Of a DNA stretch of 64,000 nucleotides, positions 1 to 10,375 are shown piece after piece. The DNA is from Cubamyces lactineus (taxonomy: Eukaryota > Basidiomycota > Agaricomycetes > Polyporales > Polyporaceae), in contig JACDTU010000001.1 of the NCBI GenBank assembly GCA_022376465.1, positions 744,001-808,000 on the forward strand. Direction: 5' to 3'. The translations under genes were made by a program, and so were the position numbers. The notes beneath the pieces are model-generated. The model saw only the letters and a list, made by a program, of their open reading frames with translations. It was not told where the DNA came from and searched no databases. Each line of letters opens with the position of its first letter. Position 1 is the first letter of the stretch.

Positions 1-1612
1 CCGGGCAGCGCAGCGGACACAAGCCATGGCACTCGCAGAGCGAGACACAGTTGCACTGCTTCGCAAACGCCGCGTCGATGACGGACTTGCCCCGGCCAAT
101 GAGCCACAAGCTCTCGACGTCGCTCTCCCCAATGCGCTCCCACAGGCCCGTCTCCGGCAAGTACCTCAGCCAGAACGAGCTAAAGCGGAGGATGACCAGC
201 CAGAGGAGCGTGAGACCGACGAATGGGCGATAGTACGCGAACGTGACCGCGCACGCGAGGAAGATGAATGCGTGCTCGTACGCGTTCGCGACCCAGTACG
301 CGAACCGGCGCAGGCCTTGCGGCGGGGGCCCGCCCAGGAACCCGCTCCGGAACGTGATGCGCTCGAGCGCGGAGGGCCAGACGAGGATGAGGCCGCCGAC
401 GGCGACGCACCACGGGAAGAAGAGCACAATGTGCACCACGTTCGTCAGCATCGGCGCGGGGGGCGTCGGCGGCGGCGCGTGCATCTTCCGGCCGCGCGCC
501 CTGTGGTGATGATGGGGGCGGTGCCTCGAGCCTCTGGTAGGAGTGCTCGTTGTCGTCGTCGTCGTCGTCGCTGTCTCATCAGATTCGTCGGAATTTGTGG
601 CAGCTTGGGCGTTGGTGGTCCCCTCTGGCTCGTTCGGTTGCATGTGGCCATAGTAGAGCGAGGTGATGAGCTCGTACGCGGTCTCTTCGTCGAGGTACGG
701 GGACACGTAGGGTTCGAGGATGGAGATCTCAGAGTTGTTCGGGTTGGGAGGGGACACATAGAGGCATGTGCCATCGGGGGTCTCAACGGTCACAGTGCTG
801 TCGCAAGGCTGTATAGACTACAGTGAAGAAGCGAACGGTCACGACTACTGTTGGGTATTAGGAGGGGTAAATCACGCATACCTGGAGGACAATGTGATTG
901 GAATCATTGTTTGGCTCATTGACGGTGTCACTGTCGGACTCAATCACGATCGAGATGCCTGAAGCTCTAGCTCTCTGGAAATGATATTAGGCCATGATTC
1001 ATTGCAGCCACTGAACCGTACAAACCTCCCTCCAGTCCCCTGCAATGGCGGTAGACAGAGCTTGCGACGGTTGAGAGGGTTCTGTTCCCCCATGCGTCCT
1101 TGCGTGACGCTGTACCAAAGTTAGGGATCATCTTCATCGTCAGCGGATAATCCTCCATTTAGCTGCAACGAGCCACGTACCTTGCGAAGAGGACTCCTGA
1201 TCACAAGCCTGACAATCTTTCCAGTGGCCCTGCCCACAGCCCTCACAAGGGGACGCCGCCTTAAAGGTGCAGTACTCGTAGGCTGCGAGCCGACGGAGTG
1301 CGCCCGGGCGCGCATCTGCATCTGCCCGGGTTCTCGGGCAGGTTGGTTTGCGCCCGTCGTGCCCGAGCGCATCCGAACGGGAGGCAAGCGCACTCCGTCG
1401 GTGGGTCGCGCCGAGTCGTAATAGACGACGACCTCATTGCCTGCTAGCGTCTCCGGGTCGGAGACGCTGTCCGAGCCCAACGATGGAGCAGAAACACTGT
1501 CCCGCAGTGCGCCGCCATTCTGAGGCTGAGACCAACGTCAACGCTGATTCTCTGGAAAGTGACAGAATTTGCAACTGCGACTTACGTTGCGTTGTAGATG
1601 TGGTCTTTGCAT
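1..1612 (-). CDS. Hypothetical multi-pass membrane protein, C-terminus cut by window edge
   Basis: Spliced model, minus strand, exons 1586..1612, 1181..1519, 1026..1109, 882..974 and <1..808; all four introns have GT-AG ends and the frame stays open for 450 codons to the window edge. The ATG at 1612 is the only one that joins in frame to exon 2. The first ~120 residues are basic and Arg/Pro-rich. A disordered middle holds Thr and His tracts; the Thr tract comes from a simple ACG repeat near 545-570. After it come at least two strongly hydrophobic segments (around 340-165 on the DNA) and then a Cys-rich stretch near the edge. I do not recognise the family. Intron 2 (1110..1180) contains a good branch-like CTAAC. 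The lost C-terminus prevents any functional call. Confidence 0.7.
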
Positions 1613-2129
1613 GTTGGCGTGAAAGCAAATGGAGGGTGAGGAGACGAGTAGAGAACTCGTTAGTGACCCTTGTATACCACACGCGCCCCAATGTCAGCCA
1701 CTGAGGCTTGCATTTACCCGTAGCGTCTGTCAGCTCAATATAGAAAGGGGTAGGAATACTATGTTGCGATCGGGGCTGGCACAGCATGAGTGAAGTGGTG
1801 GAGAGCAGCAGTACGGCACAAACTAAGTACCAGGACTTTGGATCAATGTCCCACGCAAGAAACTGTTGCGAGTCGGCGGCTTGGGATTCGTACACAGTAT
1901 GCGATGCCGTTGACCTAAGCTATACGCGTTAGCATGCGAGCCCGGTTCGAATATACTAATACATGGGTCGCTAGAAGCCATGTTGGACGAAAGTATGATG
2001 ATGGCGTAGCTGCGGTCGATCGAGAGCTGCTATGAGAAATCCCAAGATGAAATAGCGTGTGCGTGCAGTGCAATACATGATACCAAGACAGAGATGCAGA
2101 GTCCAATCGTACAGCAGAGCATACGGCCG
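1613..2129. other. Intergenic, about 0.5 kb
   Basis: This stretch lies between the 5' end of the left-edge gene and the 3' end of the small membrane gene, both on the minus strand. It contains a hydrophobic minus-strand reading frame (1434..1895) overlapping the first intron and exon of the left gene. I could not connect it to either gene model, so it is left unassigned. Confidence 0.5.
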
Positions 2130-2814
2130 CTACTGGCGGTTGACCTTTGGCGCTGGCAATAAGCCAAGCAGACCGAAAGCGAGCGCGTATAAACCAGACG
2201 CTGCGGTGGTACGATTAATGCATGTTTGGTAGCTCTGAGCACTCAAGAGGGCCTACCAGCTATTACACCTTCGATGTAACCCAAACTTGACCAATGCCCG
2301 AGAGTGTACGCTAACAGGGACCATCCGGCAACTATGGACGTTGTCATGATCTGGCCGGGGACAAGGTCAGATTGCTATTCGTGGTGGGGACAACATACAA
2401 CATACGGGTATGACCCTGCTGAGTACCCCGGACTGCCGCCAGTGCCGGTACTGCGCGTGTGTAAGTGACATGCACCGCGTGGCTGACAATTCGCAAAGGG
2501 GCCACTTACATTTGGTTGCTCACCCTGTATTAGAGGTAGTATCAACACATACAGGAAGAGCGACACAGTGACAGCAGCTGAGAGTAATGATACGCGTGCG
2601 GCGAAACTGACGGTGCGCCGGTTAGAGTAACGCGTCTAGGGCACTCAAGTCGTATCACGCACCGACCCCAGCTGCCTGCACCATCCTCGCCTCTCAAGAT
2701 GCTTAGAAGGACATCGTGGCTGTCGAAGTAGTATGTGAGAAGACCGCCAGGGAGGACAAACTTGAGCTGCTTTAGCGTGTGGCGTGAAAAGCGGACGAGT
2801 GAACGTGTCGACAT
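2130..2814 (-). CDS. Small hydrophobic membrane protein, 121 aa
   Basis: Minus-strand exons 2682..2814, 2510..2577, 2257..2350 and 2130..2200 (122 codons with the TAG stop). All three introns have GT-AG ends (104, 159 and 56 nt) and phases match at every join. The product has an amphipathic N-terminus and then three hydrophobic segments, roughly residues 45-62, 70-90 and 95-115, separated by short polar turns, and ends in a short polar tail (PAPKVNRQ). No signal peptide or catalytic motif is visible. The layout suggests a small three-helix membrane protein of the kind common and unnamed in agaricomycete genomes. The support is frame closure plus hydrophobicity; I do not recognise the family by name. 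Confidence 0.55.
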
Positions 2815-3191
2815 GTCAGTGGTTGTATGAGGGCCGACTTAGAGGCAAGACTGAGCGGACCGTGGTAGCATACACAGGTCCTTCGACGGCGAGCACAGGA
2901 TGGAGGACGATGAGGTCGTGGTGATTGACGTCGAGCTCAGGCCAAGTTATCGGCGCTTGTGCGCGCATTCACATGTTTTCCATCAGCCACGCTACGTAAC
3001 CATTTCCTCGGGGTTTTTAGCCAATGAGCTAACTGGGGTTATCTCTGGGGTTAATGACGCAAAAATAATCGCACGGGCGCAGGCACCACAGACGTCTTTG
3101 GGAGTGGACCTCTGAGCGTGTGCCGAGCATGTCCTTTACCTCTGCCTATATGCGCTGACTGCGAGTCCGCTATCCCCCACTCTCGACCAAG
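2815..3191. other. Divergent intergenic region
   Basis: 377 bp between the ATG of the small membrane gene (minus) and the ATG of the exchanger (plus). It probably holds both promoters. I saw no distinct motif or coding potential. Confidence 0.5.
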
Positions 3192-5787
3192 ATGTGGTCT
3201 GGTACACCCAAATTCGCCTTCGTAGCCGTCCTCATCATCAACATCGTCCTCTGGTCCCAGAGTCGGTACAGCCAAGTCGGCACACGCTCGCCTTTCCTGG
3301 CCTCGAGTCTCGCCAAGCGAGGCTTAGCAGCACCGGACCGCACCAGCGACCTCTCTGCACTCTTTAGCGAGGTGAGCATTCCCTCGACAGACAACGCGTT
3401 GACAGGATTGACCATCAAGGCTAGCAATGCCATCCACTGTCCGTACCGCTCGAAGACCAATGCACTCATGTGCGCGAAGCTTGCGCCATGGAGCGCACAT
3501 TCCTATCCATCGGCTACCTCGAGTCCTACTTCTGCTCTGAGCTACCTCTCAGGCCTCTCATCTTCGTGGGTTATGCGCTCTGGCTGGCATTCCTCTTCTC
3601 CACCCTCGGGATTAGTGCCTCGGATTTCTTCTGTCCGAACCTGGGCACGATCGCACATCTGCTCGGCCTCGACGAGAACGTCGCGGGAGTCACGTTCCTC
3701 GCGTTCGGAAACGGCAGCCCAGACATGTTCGCGACGTTCTCTGCCATGCGTTCCAACTCCGGAGGCCTCGCGATTGGGGAGCTGCTCGGCGCTGCGGCCT
3801 TCATAACATCGTGCGTGGTCGGCTCCATGTGTATCATTAAGCCGTTCAAGGTTATTCGTGGGCCGTTCCTGCGCGACGTTGGATTCTTCACTGTCGCGGT
3901 CTCGATTCTCCTTGTAGTGCTCTGGGACAACAAACTCGAGGCATGGGAGGCCTCTGCTATGGTCGTGCTCTACGCAGTCTATGTGACGACCGTCGTCATC
4001 GGGAGCTGGTGGCGGAAACGGAAGGAAAGCCAACGACGGTACGAAGCTCTCATCCGCAGCGAGTATGCCGAAGAAGAACCGTACCATGATGAGGAACCGT
4101 ATATCGAAGAACGTAAGTGCAGCTCCCTCGCCTCAGTCTGACGGATATGAACACTTTCATAGCGGAACTCTCGCCGTCTCCGAACACGCTTCATGTACCC
4201 TCGAGTCACTCTCGCGCACGCGCCGTCTCGCATCCTGAGCCTCCTCGCTTGGGGCTCCAGACCGACCTCCCGCCGCGCCCGCGGACGCGATCGTCTTCAC
4301 CATCGTCCCCGCGACTTAGCCACATGCCGTCATTCTCGCTCATCAGCGCGCTAGAGTTTCGACGCGTCGTGTCTTCCTTACAGAAGGACTCGGCGTCATC
4401 GCGGCTCAGCCACTTCGAGAGTCCGCTGACGCCCTATGCCGGCTCGCACTACCGACATGGTTTGCATTCAGGGTCCCGTACTCCTTTGCGCACGCCGCAC
4501 AGGCTGAGTCGCGACTTGGAGCAAGATCCTTGGGACGCAGCGCTTGGTGTGCCATTGAACGAACGCTCGCCACCCACAATCGTTGCACCTACCATTAGCG
4601 AAGAGCCGCAGGACGTAGGCGAACATACTCCACTCCCCTCAATAGCCCATACGCCCGCGTCCCCAACGTCTGATACGGACTCGGAGTCGCAGACCTTCGT
4701 ACAACCAACGCGGGGCGAGCAAGTATTTGGTACCGTAGCGCACATCGCGCATATCCTCTTCCCGACATTACATGACTTTGGAAGCAAGTCTTTCCTGGGA
4801 AAGATCGCCGCGGTATTCGCCGCGCCAGCGGTCATGCTGCTCACGATTACACTCCCAGTCGTTGTTACGTCGTACGAAGACCTGAGTGGAAACGAGAAGC
4901 GGAAATCAAGCAGCCCAAGCGAGAGTCGACTGATCGACTTTGAGGAGGAAGGCGTGGAGCGCGCACTAATTGCTGAGGAGGAAGTTGAGGAAGAGATGCA
5001 TGAGATGACCTTTAACAAGTGGCTTTTGGCCGTGCAGTGCTGTTTGGGTCCACTTTTCGGGGCAGCGGTGATGCTCGGTTGGTCTTCTACCTTGAACTGT
5101 GTCGCACTCCGAATGTCTGACCAAACTGGCCAACAGACGGCGTGAAGTACGAAGGATGGTGGCTGCTGGCCATCGGTACGACTGGATTCACGGCTAGCAT
5201 TCTCGTAGCCGTCTTCGCGAAGACTGGCAAGTCGCGGGCCTCACAGCTTGCGCGGTGCGCTATGGGCTTCACCGTCGCCGTCATCTGGATTATGGCCATT
5301 GCCGACGAAGTGGTCAAGGTGCTCCAGGTAAGAATTCTCCCCGTCGCCCTCCAAATAAATACCGCTGACCTCTCCAATCGCAAAGACGTTCGGCTTTATC
5401 TTCGGGCTCTCTGACGCTATCATCGGCATCACTATCTTCGCGATCGGGAACTCGCTCGCGGACCTCGTCGCGAACATGTCCGTCGCCGTCTTCGCGCCCG
5501 TCATGGGCTTTTCCGCCTGCTTCGGCGGGCCAATGCTCAACATCCTCCTCGGCGTCGGCATCTCGGGCTCGTACATCGTCCGTCAGACGGGACACCCGTA
5601 TCCGCTCCACTTCTCCCCGACGCTCGTCATCACCGGCACGGGCCTGCTCGCGATCCTGCTCGCGACGCTCGTGTTCGTACCCCTGAACGGGTACCATCTC
5701 CCCCGGGGCTGGGGCATCGCGCTCATTTGCGTGTATCTGTGCATTATGGTCGCGAATATCGTTGTGGAGGTGAAGCTTGAGCAGTAG
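3192..5787 (+). CDS. Sodium/calcium exchanger family protein (NCLX/SLC8B1-like)
   Basis: Exons 3192..3371, 3425..4112, 4163..5077, 5137..5327 and 5386..5787 give 791 aa with every phase matching. The product has two blocks of transmembrane helices, each with a Na_Ca_ex domain. The first contains the alpha-1 repeat signature GNGSPDMF after LDENVAGVTFLAF; the second has the alpha-2 repeat GNSLADLVAN. Between them is a long Ser/Pro-rich cytosolic loop (about residues 300-560), as in fungal homologs of the NCLX branch. An N-terminal segment at residues 8-22 looks like a signal or anchor helix, followed by a paired-Cys luminal region (QC...VREAC). Known members exchange Ca2+ for Na+ or H+ across mitochondrial, vacuolar or ER membranes; which membrane applies here is not visible. 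Intron 3 (5078..5136) has a weak GTTGGT donor, but it is the only in-frame solution. Confidence 0.9.
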
Positions 5788-6593
5788 CCACCCACCTATG
5801 CGTGGTGGGTGGGTGGTGTAGCAGTCTGCGGTGTGGAGGCCAGACGGTATGGGTTATACCAACGGACTGTCGGGTGGGGGATATCGTTGGTGCACATTTG
5901 CATCATAGACCGTTTCGCTCCGTACGTATATCTCTCAGTGTTTCATGCTATCTATCTATTACTTCGCTCGTTGTCGTGCGCTCCCATCTAGCATTCGCAT
6001 AGCTTATTCGTACGAGATGATAATATGACGTTTGTATACGTGCAGTGCAGTGTCGCATCGTGTACCTATTGCAGTGAATAGCGGAATACGCCTTATCAAA
6101 GTTGTAAAGTCTCCCCACAACCACCACAACTTTGCAGGCCCCGCAAGGAATCCGGAATGAGCGAGTGGTAGCGCGCGTACCGCGCCCCCTTGAGAAAGTC
6201 GACGAGAACCACACCTCTCCACATGATACAAGTTGGTGTGGGTAGATATTCGGGTTCTCAGCGCTCGAATTATACGGTCCAGTGTTCCCCACACTAGTTC
6301 AGTCAGCACACCGTCCGCCAATAGATATCTTGGAGCTCGTCCATAGGCACAGAGTCAGGAGGTCCCATGCCTACCCACGCCCACCCCAGAGATCACGCCC
6401 TCACACTCACGGTATTAGAAGCCTTCAATTACCAACCTAAGCCTATCATACTGGCCCCGCTGACACAGCAGGCCCGCAGCTGCACAAGTCCAATTATACA
6501 TAGCTCGAGCCTCGATACACTGACCTTTGACTCAACCACGCTCAGTTTCACCAGTAACCTGAGCAACATCGACGCACCTCACAATCTCGGGCG
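5788..6593. other. Intergenic, 0.8 kb
   Basis: Between the exchanger stop and the hydrolase start. It holds the terminator of one gene and the promoter of the next. Small frames are present on both strands but none has splice-consistent extension or a recognisable sequence. Confidence 0.5.
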
Positions 6594-7588
6594 ATGGCGC
6601 TACAAGAACCACAAGAACGCATGCTCACCTCGCCCGACGGGACGCGCCTCTGGGCAGCGTCGAACGGGAACACGTCCAAGCCCGCGATCGTCTTCGTGCA
6701 CGGGCTCTCGTGCACCGCGCTCGGGTGGGACCGCCAGTTCGCGGACGCGGGCCTCCAGCGCGCGTTCCACCTCGTCCGGTACGAGATGCGCGGGCACGCG
6801 CGGAGCGGGAAGCCGCTGGACGAGGAGGGGTATACGTCGAGGAAGATAGCGGACGACTTTAGGACGGTGTGTGAGGCGTTTGGGGTCGTGAGGCCGTTCT
6901 TGTGCGGATGGTAAGCCGTGCTGTTCTTGTGACCCAGGCTCTTGCTGCATATGTGAGCTGACTGGACATCCGATTGCAGGAGTCTTGGAGGTACGTCGCA
7001 CGAGAAGGAAAGCTTGGTTTCTGTCCACTCATCATCGACTCTGAAGCTGCGATCGTCGTGGACGTCGTGACCGCCTTCGGGCCCGACTACCTCTCCGGAA
7101 TCGTCTACGTCGGCGGGCCCATCGTCGCGCTGCACTACCTCCCCCAGTTCCGGCACCCAGTCATGTCGGAGCTCTTCCCCATCATCACCTCGCTCACCTC
7201 GGACGACCTGAGCGACGGCGGGGAGCGCTTCGTCGACTCATGCGTCGCGCGCCCGCTCTCGTTCGAGGAGAAGCTGTCCTTCATGGGCGGCTTCCTCATG
7301 CAGCCTCGGGCGGCGCGCTACTGGAGCATCAAGCGCACCCAGGACCATACGGTCTGGGAGGCGATGGCGCGGCGGCTGCCCGTGCTCATCGTACAAGGGG
7401 ATGAGGACCTCCATTGTGTGTACGACGTGATGATTGGGATCGCAAACCGGGTGTACGACGAGGTCGAGGTGAAGATGATGTCGGGAATCGGGCATTCGCC
7501 CCACATCGAGAACCCAGAGGAGACGAACCGGGCCATCGAGACGTGGGTTACAAAAGCAGTAGTGACTCAGACAGGGCGAGGAGAATGA
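6594..7588 (+). CDS. Alpha/beta-hydrolase fold protein, 289 aa
   Basis: Exons 6594..6910, 6980..6990 and 7047..7588; phases match and the total is 290 codons. Fold motifs in order: the HG of FVHGLSC forming the oxyanion region, the nucleophile elbow G-W-S-L-G with Ser about residue 107, an acid in QGDED, and the catalytic His in GIGHSP near the C-terminus. The length is typical for single-domain hydrolases of the epoxide-hydrolase, esterase or C-C hydrolase type. No signal peptide is present, so it is probably cytosolic. The second exon is only 11 nt and carries the serine codon: the 68-nt intron before it ends at 6979 and the 56-nt intron after it starts at 6991. Substrate cannot be inferred. 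Confidence 0.87.
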
Positions 7589-8032
7589 AATGGAATGGAC
7601 GTCAGCGAGGTATGCGCTCCCGTACGATGTACTGACGGAGATTTTTGGCTTGGGGGTGTTGAAGACTAGGCATTCACTCAGATGATTAGTGTTATTTCTC
7701 AGCCTGAGTATACCCTCGTAGTAATGCCCGTTGTGTAACGCATCCTGAAAGGCGGCGACGCACGGCTTGCCAAAAGCTGTTCATTCCCCATATGCTATGT
7801 AAACGGGCCGAGTTTCCAATATGCATTACTTGACTCACCTTCTCACCATTTCCGTTCTCACCAGTGCCAGCGATCCCTGTGTCGGCGAGGAACCTGGAGA
7901 GCTACTTTGGCGTGTTCTCGCTAACCTTCAGTGCCAAAAGGTCCGTCTGACGGCTGCCATCACCGATACAGTTTGTGACCGATAACACTTACCAGGATAA
8001 ACCGTCGCAGCATATACCAACAAAACACGACG
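7589..8032. other. Intergenic, 0.4 kb
   Basis: Between the hydrolase stop and the gag-like ORF. Moderately AT-rich; nothing recognisable. Confidence 0.45.
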
Positions 8033-8488
8033 ATGGGGGAAACGGGGTTCCATCAACTACTTTTCCCCAGGCATCTCGTGCTTCGCATCGACGAGAAGGG
8101 GCGGAAGAAGTACTGGGATGCGTACTGCGTCGCCGTAGAGACCTTTCTCCGCATGAAATGTCTCGAATCTCATCTCACCGAAGTCCAACCATCCATTGAA
8201 GGAGACGAGAAGGGCGCAGCGCAGCGACAATGGGAGACGGATGACGTATTATGCACGGCGGTCATCACGCTCAACATTCGCGGGGCATACCCGGACTGGC
8301 TGAAGAAGTCGATTGCGGAGAAGAAGCCTGCAGCAGCATTGTGGGAAGAGTTGCATGGGGTTGGTGCGGTAGTGAGCAGCGAGGACGACAAGGAGACGAA
8401 GCGGCAGGGGCGGAAGAAGAAATCGGGCAACAATGAACTGCTGCCAAATGCGATCTTCATGTTTTTCCGGATAATCGAGAAGCTGTAA
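8033..8488 (+). CDS. Gag-like ORF (possible Copia-type retrotransposon relic), 151 aa
   Basis: Uninterrupted 152-codon frame from ATG 8033 to TAA 8488, unlike the intron-rich genes around it. The pattern is that of the N-terminal half of Ty1/copia Gag proteins (UBN2 or DUF4219-like). It shows LVLRIDEKGRKKYWDAYCVA (cf. 'gxkNYxxW'), a block predicted to be helical, WETDDVLCTAVITLNI, and later ALWEELH (cf. 'AkeaWdaL'). A basic KRQGRKKK stretch follows. No zinc knuckle, protease or reverse transcriptase follows; the TIR element begins 12 bp after the stop. It may be a truncated or domesticated gag, or an unrelated host ORF that resembles it. The assignment rests on pattern only. Confidence 0.4.
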   Translation: MGETGFHQLLFPRHLVLRIDEKGRKKYWDAYCVAVETFLRMKCLESHLTEVQPSIEGDEKGAAQRQWETDDVLCTAVITLNIRGAYPDWLKKSIAEKKPAAALWEELHGVGAVVSSEDDKETKRQGRKKKSGNNELLPNAIFMFFRIIEKL

Positions 8489-8499
8489 ATGCTCACCAA

Positions 8500-8775
8500 T
8501 ATGAGGGGATCCCGCGGACAAAAATATATGGGTTTCAAGTTGACAGGCTCGTTTTGTAACTTCGGCTTCACCCGGCTAAGTTTCGGACTTGCATGATAGC
8601 TTTGCTCTCGAAAAATCACTATGCTTTCGGAGCTTGAATAGGAAGAATATGATTTCAACTTCGGAGCGCAACTTCGGAACTGAACTTCGAACGGGCGCTC
8701 CGATGCGGGCGCTCCGTCGCTACCCACAAGTTAGACTGCACCGTGCCAGGCCGGGGCCGCATCGTCGTCCGAGCC
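8500..8775 (+). repeat. Left terminal inverted repeat
   Basis: Reverse-complement match to 9602..9869. The core 8500..8727 differs from the right arm at only scattered bases and 1-3 nt indels; after 8727 a 10-nt insertion is followed by lower similarity. The inner part is built of repeated ACTTCGGA and GCGCTCCG words that could fold on their own. Confidence 0.85.
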
Positions 8776-9601
8776 ACACCTGAGAGCCTTGTTGTGATCT
8801 ACATCTTTCTTAAATGTAACTTCGCCAATGTTTGTGACCAGATTGTGCTCTGGGCATGATCCCACATTTTGCAGAGAAGTGCATTGGCATTGCAAGTAAC
8901 AAGTCCTACCGGCACCCCGGAACCACTGGAATAGTAGGAATAGCATTGAAGGGCTCACCAAACGATGCCAGCACAATCAGCCTGAGCTATACAACATAGC
9001 AAGGGCAGCAGATCAGAGAGTACATACACAACCCATGCACACAACGGCCCAACACTGTCTTCACCCACTGTAGTGAGCCCCCTACTGCTCCGAGTGGGAC
9101 ATGGCTACATCCACGCATAGCGCCGGGGTGCTGGAGGGATGGGAAGAATACTAATGAGATGTGGGTGTGATCAGCGTGCGCCCTCACGAGTCAAGTCTGA
9201 GCCCGCTCTGCCTCTGCTGAGCAGGCTGCGCGCCCGCCCACGCTGTCCGTCACAGATGACGGGAATGATACCAACTCGAAGCTGGTGGACTCTAGCTTCA
9301 AGTCGGGGGGTTCTTATATACTAATAGCCTGTCTAGTACATGTGTAGTAACCACATCAGTTTCTATGAGATCCGTGCACGGTCAGCATGTATGCCCGGGC
9401 TAGCCTCCGTGAACACCACGATGGGCACAATGACTGGGGTGCAGGGCCGCCGGCCCAGGCTTTCTGTACCATGTGCATATACTTATATGTCAAGATAATC
9501 TGTATGTGATAGCTTTCATCTTATTATTTACCTGATACTAACCATGATACAAGCGATTTATCAGAGCCCGCCGAGTACCTGGGGAAGATGCTTATCGAGG
9601 T

Positions 9602-9869
9602 CCGGCTCCGACGACAACGCAGCCTGGCGGCCGGTGCAGTGGGTAGCGACGGAGCGCCCGCATCGGAGCGCCCGTTCGAAGTTCAGTTCCGAAGTTGTGC
9701 TCCGAAGTCGAAATAATATTCTTCTTCCTATTCAAGCTCCGAAAGCATAGTAATTTTCCGAAAGCAAAGCTATCATGCAAGTCCGAAACTTAGCCGGGTG
9801 AAGCCGAAGTTACAAAACGAGCCTGTCAACTTGAAACCCATATATTTTTGTCCGCGGGATCCCCTCATA
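9602..9869 (-). repeat. Right terminal inverted repeat
   Basis: Mirror of 8500..8775. The near-perfect part is 9639..9869; its outer end CCCCTCATA is followed directly by the second copy of CACCAA. Confidence 0.85.
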
Positions 9870-9875
9870 CACCAA

Positions 9876-10375
9876 GTACATCGTGTTCTCTATGCCGTAT
9901 CTTCCCCTATATGAGCTGTTTTCGAAGGAGAATGTTGGCAAGCAACCACGGGGAATTGGGTCACCGACTCGGTGCGGGTGTGCCCGAGGTGTACGCGCCA
10001 CACTTTGGCGTTTAACGTGTGCGGTGGCTGTGCACGGGCCATGTTGGGCTAAAGACACGCGAGGCCATGTTGGACTATAGACACGCGAGGCCTTGCATTC
10101 ATACTCCACACCATCGCCTGGCCACTTCAACGTGTGCAATACTCAAAAGGCGCTACAAAGTACACACTCCCTTTTGTACCCATCGGCTGTTGCTGACCAC
10201 AGTATCATTCGTCTGCAAGACGGACTACATACTGTATCTTCGACTATTGCTAACAGCCCAGACCCTCACAAGTTGAATCAAACCAGGTCGCGTCTGGAAA
10301 TTCACAAGTATGTGCTCCTTTCATTTGATCATACCGAAACCATGTTGAAGATAGAGCACGATACATGAACAGCCC
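9876..10375. other. Intergenic, 0.5 kb
   Basis: From the target-site duplication to the ATG of the coiled-coil gene. Besides the 26-bp tandem repeat nothing is recognisable. Confidence 0.45.
10039..10090 (+). repeat. Two tandem copies of a 26-bp unit
   Basis: Copies at 10039..10064 and 10065..10090 start CCATGTTGG and end GACACGCGAGG, with three mismatches. They lie in the 0.5-kb region between the transposon and the next gene. No function is evident. Confidence 0.75.

Larger units (their letters stand above)
8500..9869. mobile_element. Non-autonomous TIR DNA transposon (about 1.37 kb)
   Basis: The two ends are long inverted repeats that begin TATGAGGGGATCCCGCGGAC on each strand. The element is flanked by a perfect 6-bp direct repeat CACCAA (8494..8499 and 9870..9875), as expected of a target-site duplication. 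The TIRs are nearly identical for about 230 bp and similar for a further 40 bp. The 830-bp core (8776..9601) has no transposase-like frame, so mobility would need a transposase in trans. Near-identity of the arms implies recent insertion. The 6-bp duplication does not match the 8-11 bp of hAT or MULE elements or the TA of Tc1/mariner, so the superfamily is open. Confidence 0.8.

Noticed and set aside
26..826. 266-codon plus-strand frame at the left edge
   Set aside because: It is the antisense shadow of exon 5 of the minus-strand membrane protein, rich in Arg/Ala/Glu as expected from reading a GC-rich coding strand backwards.
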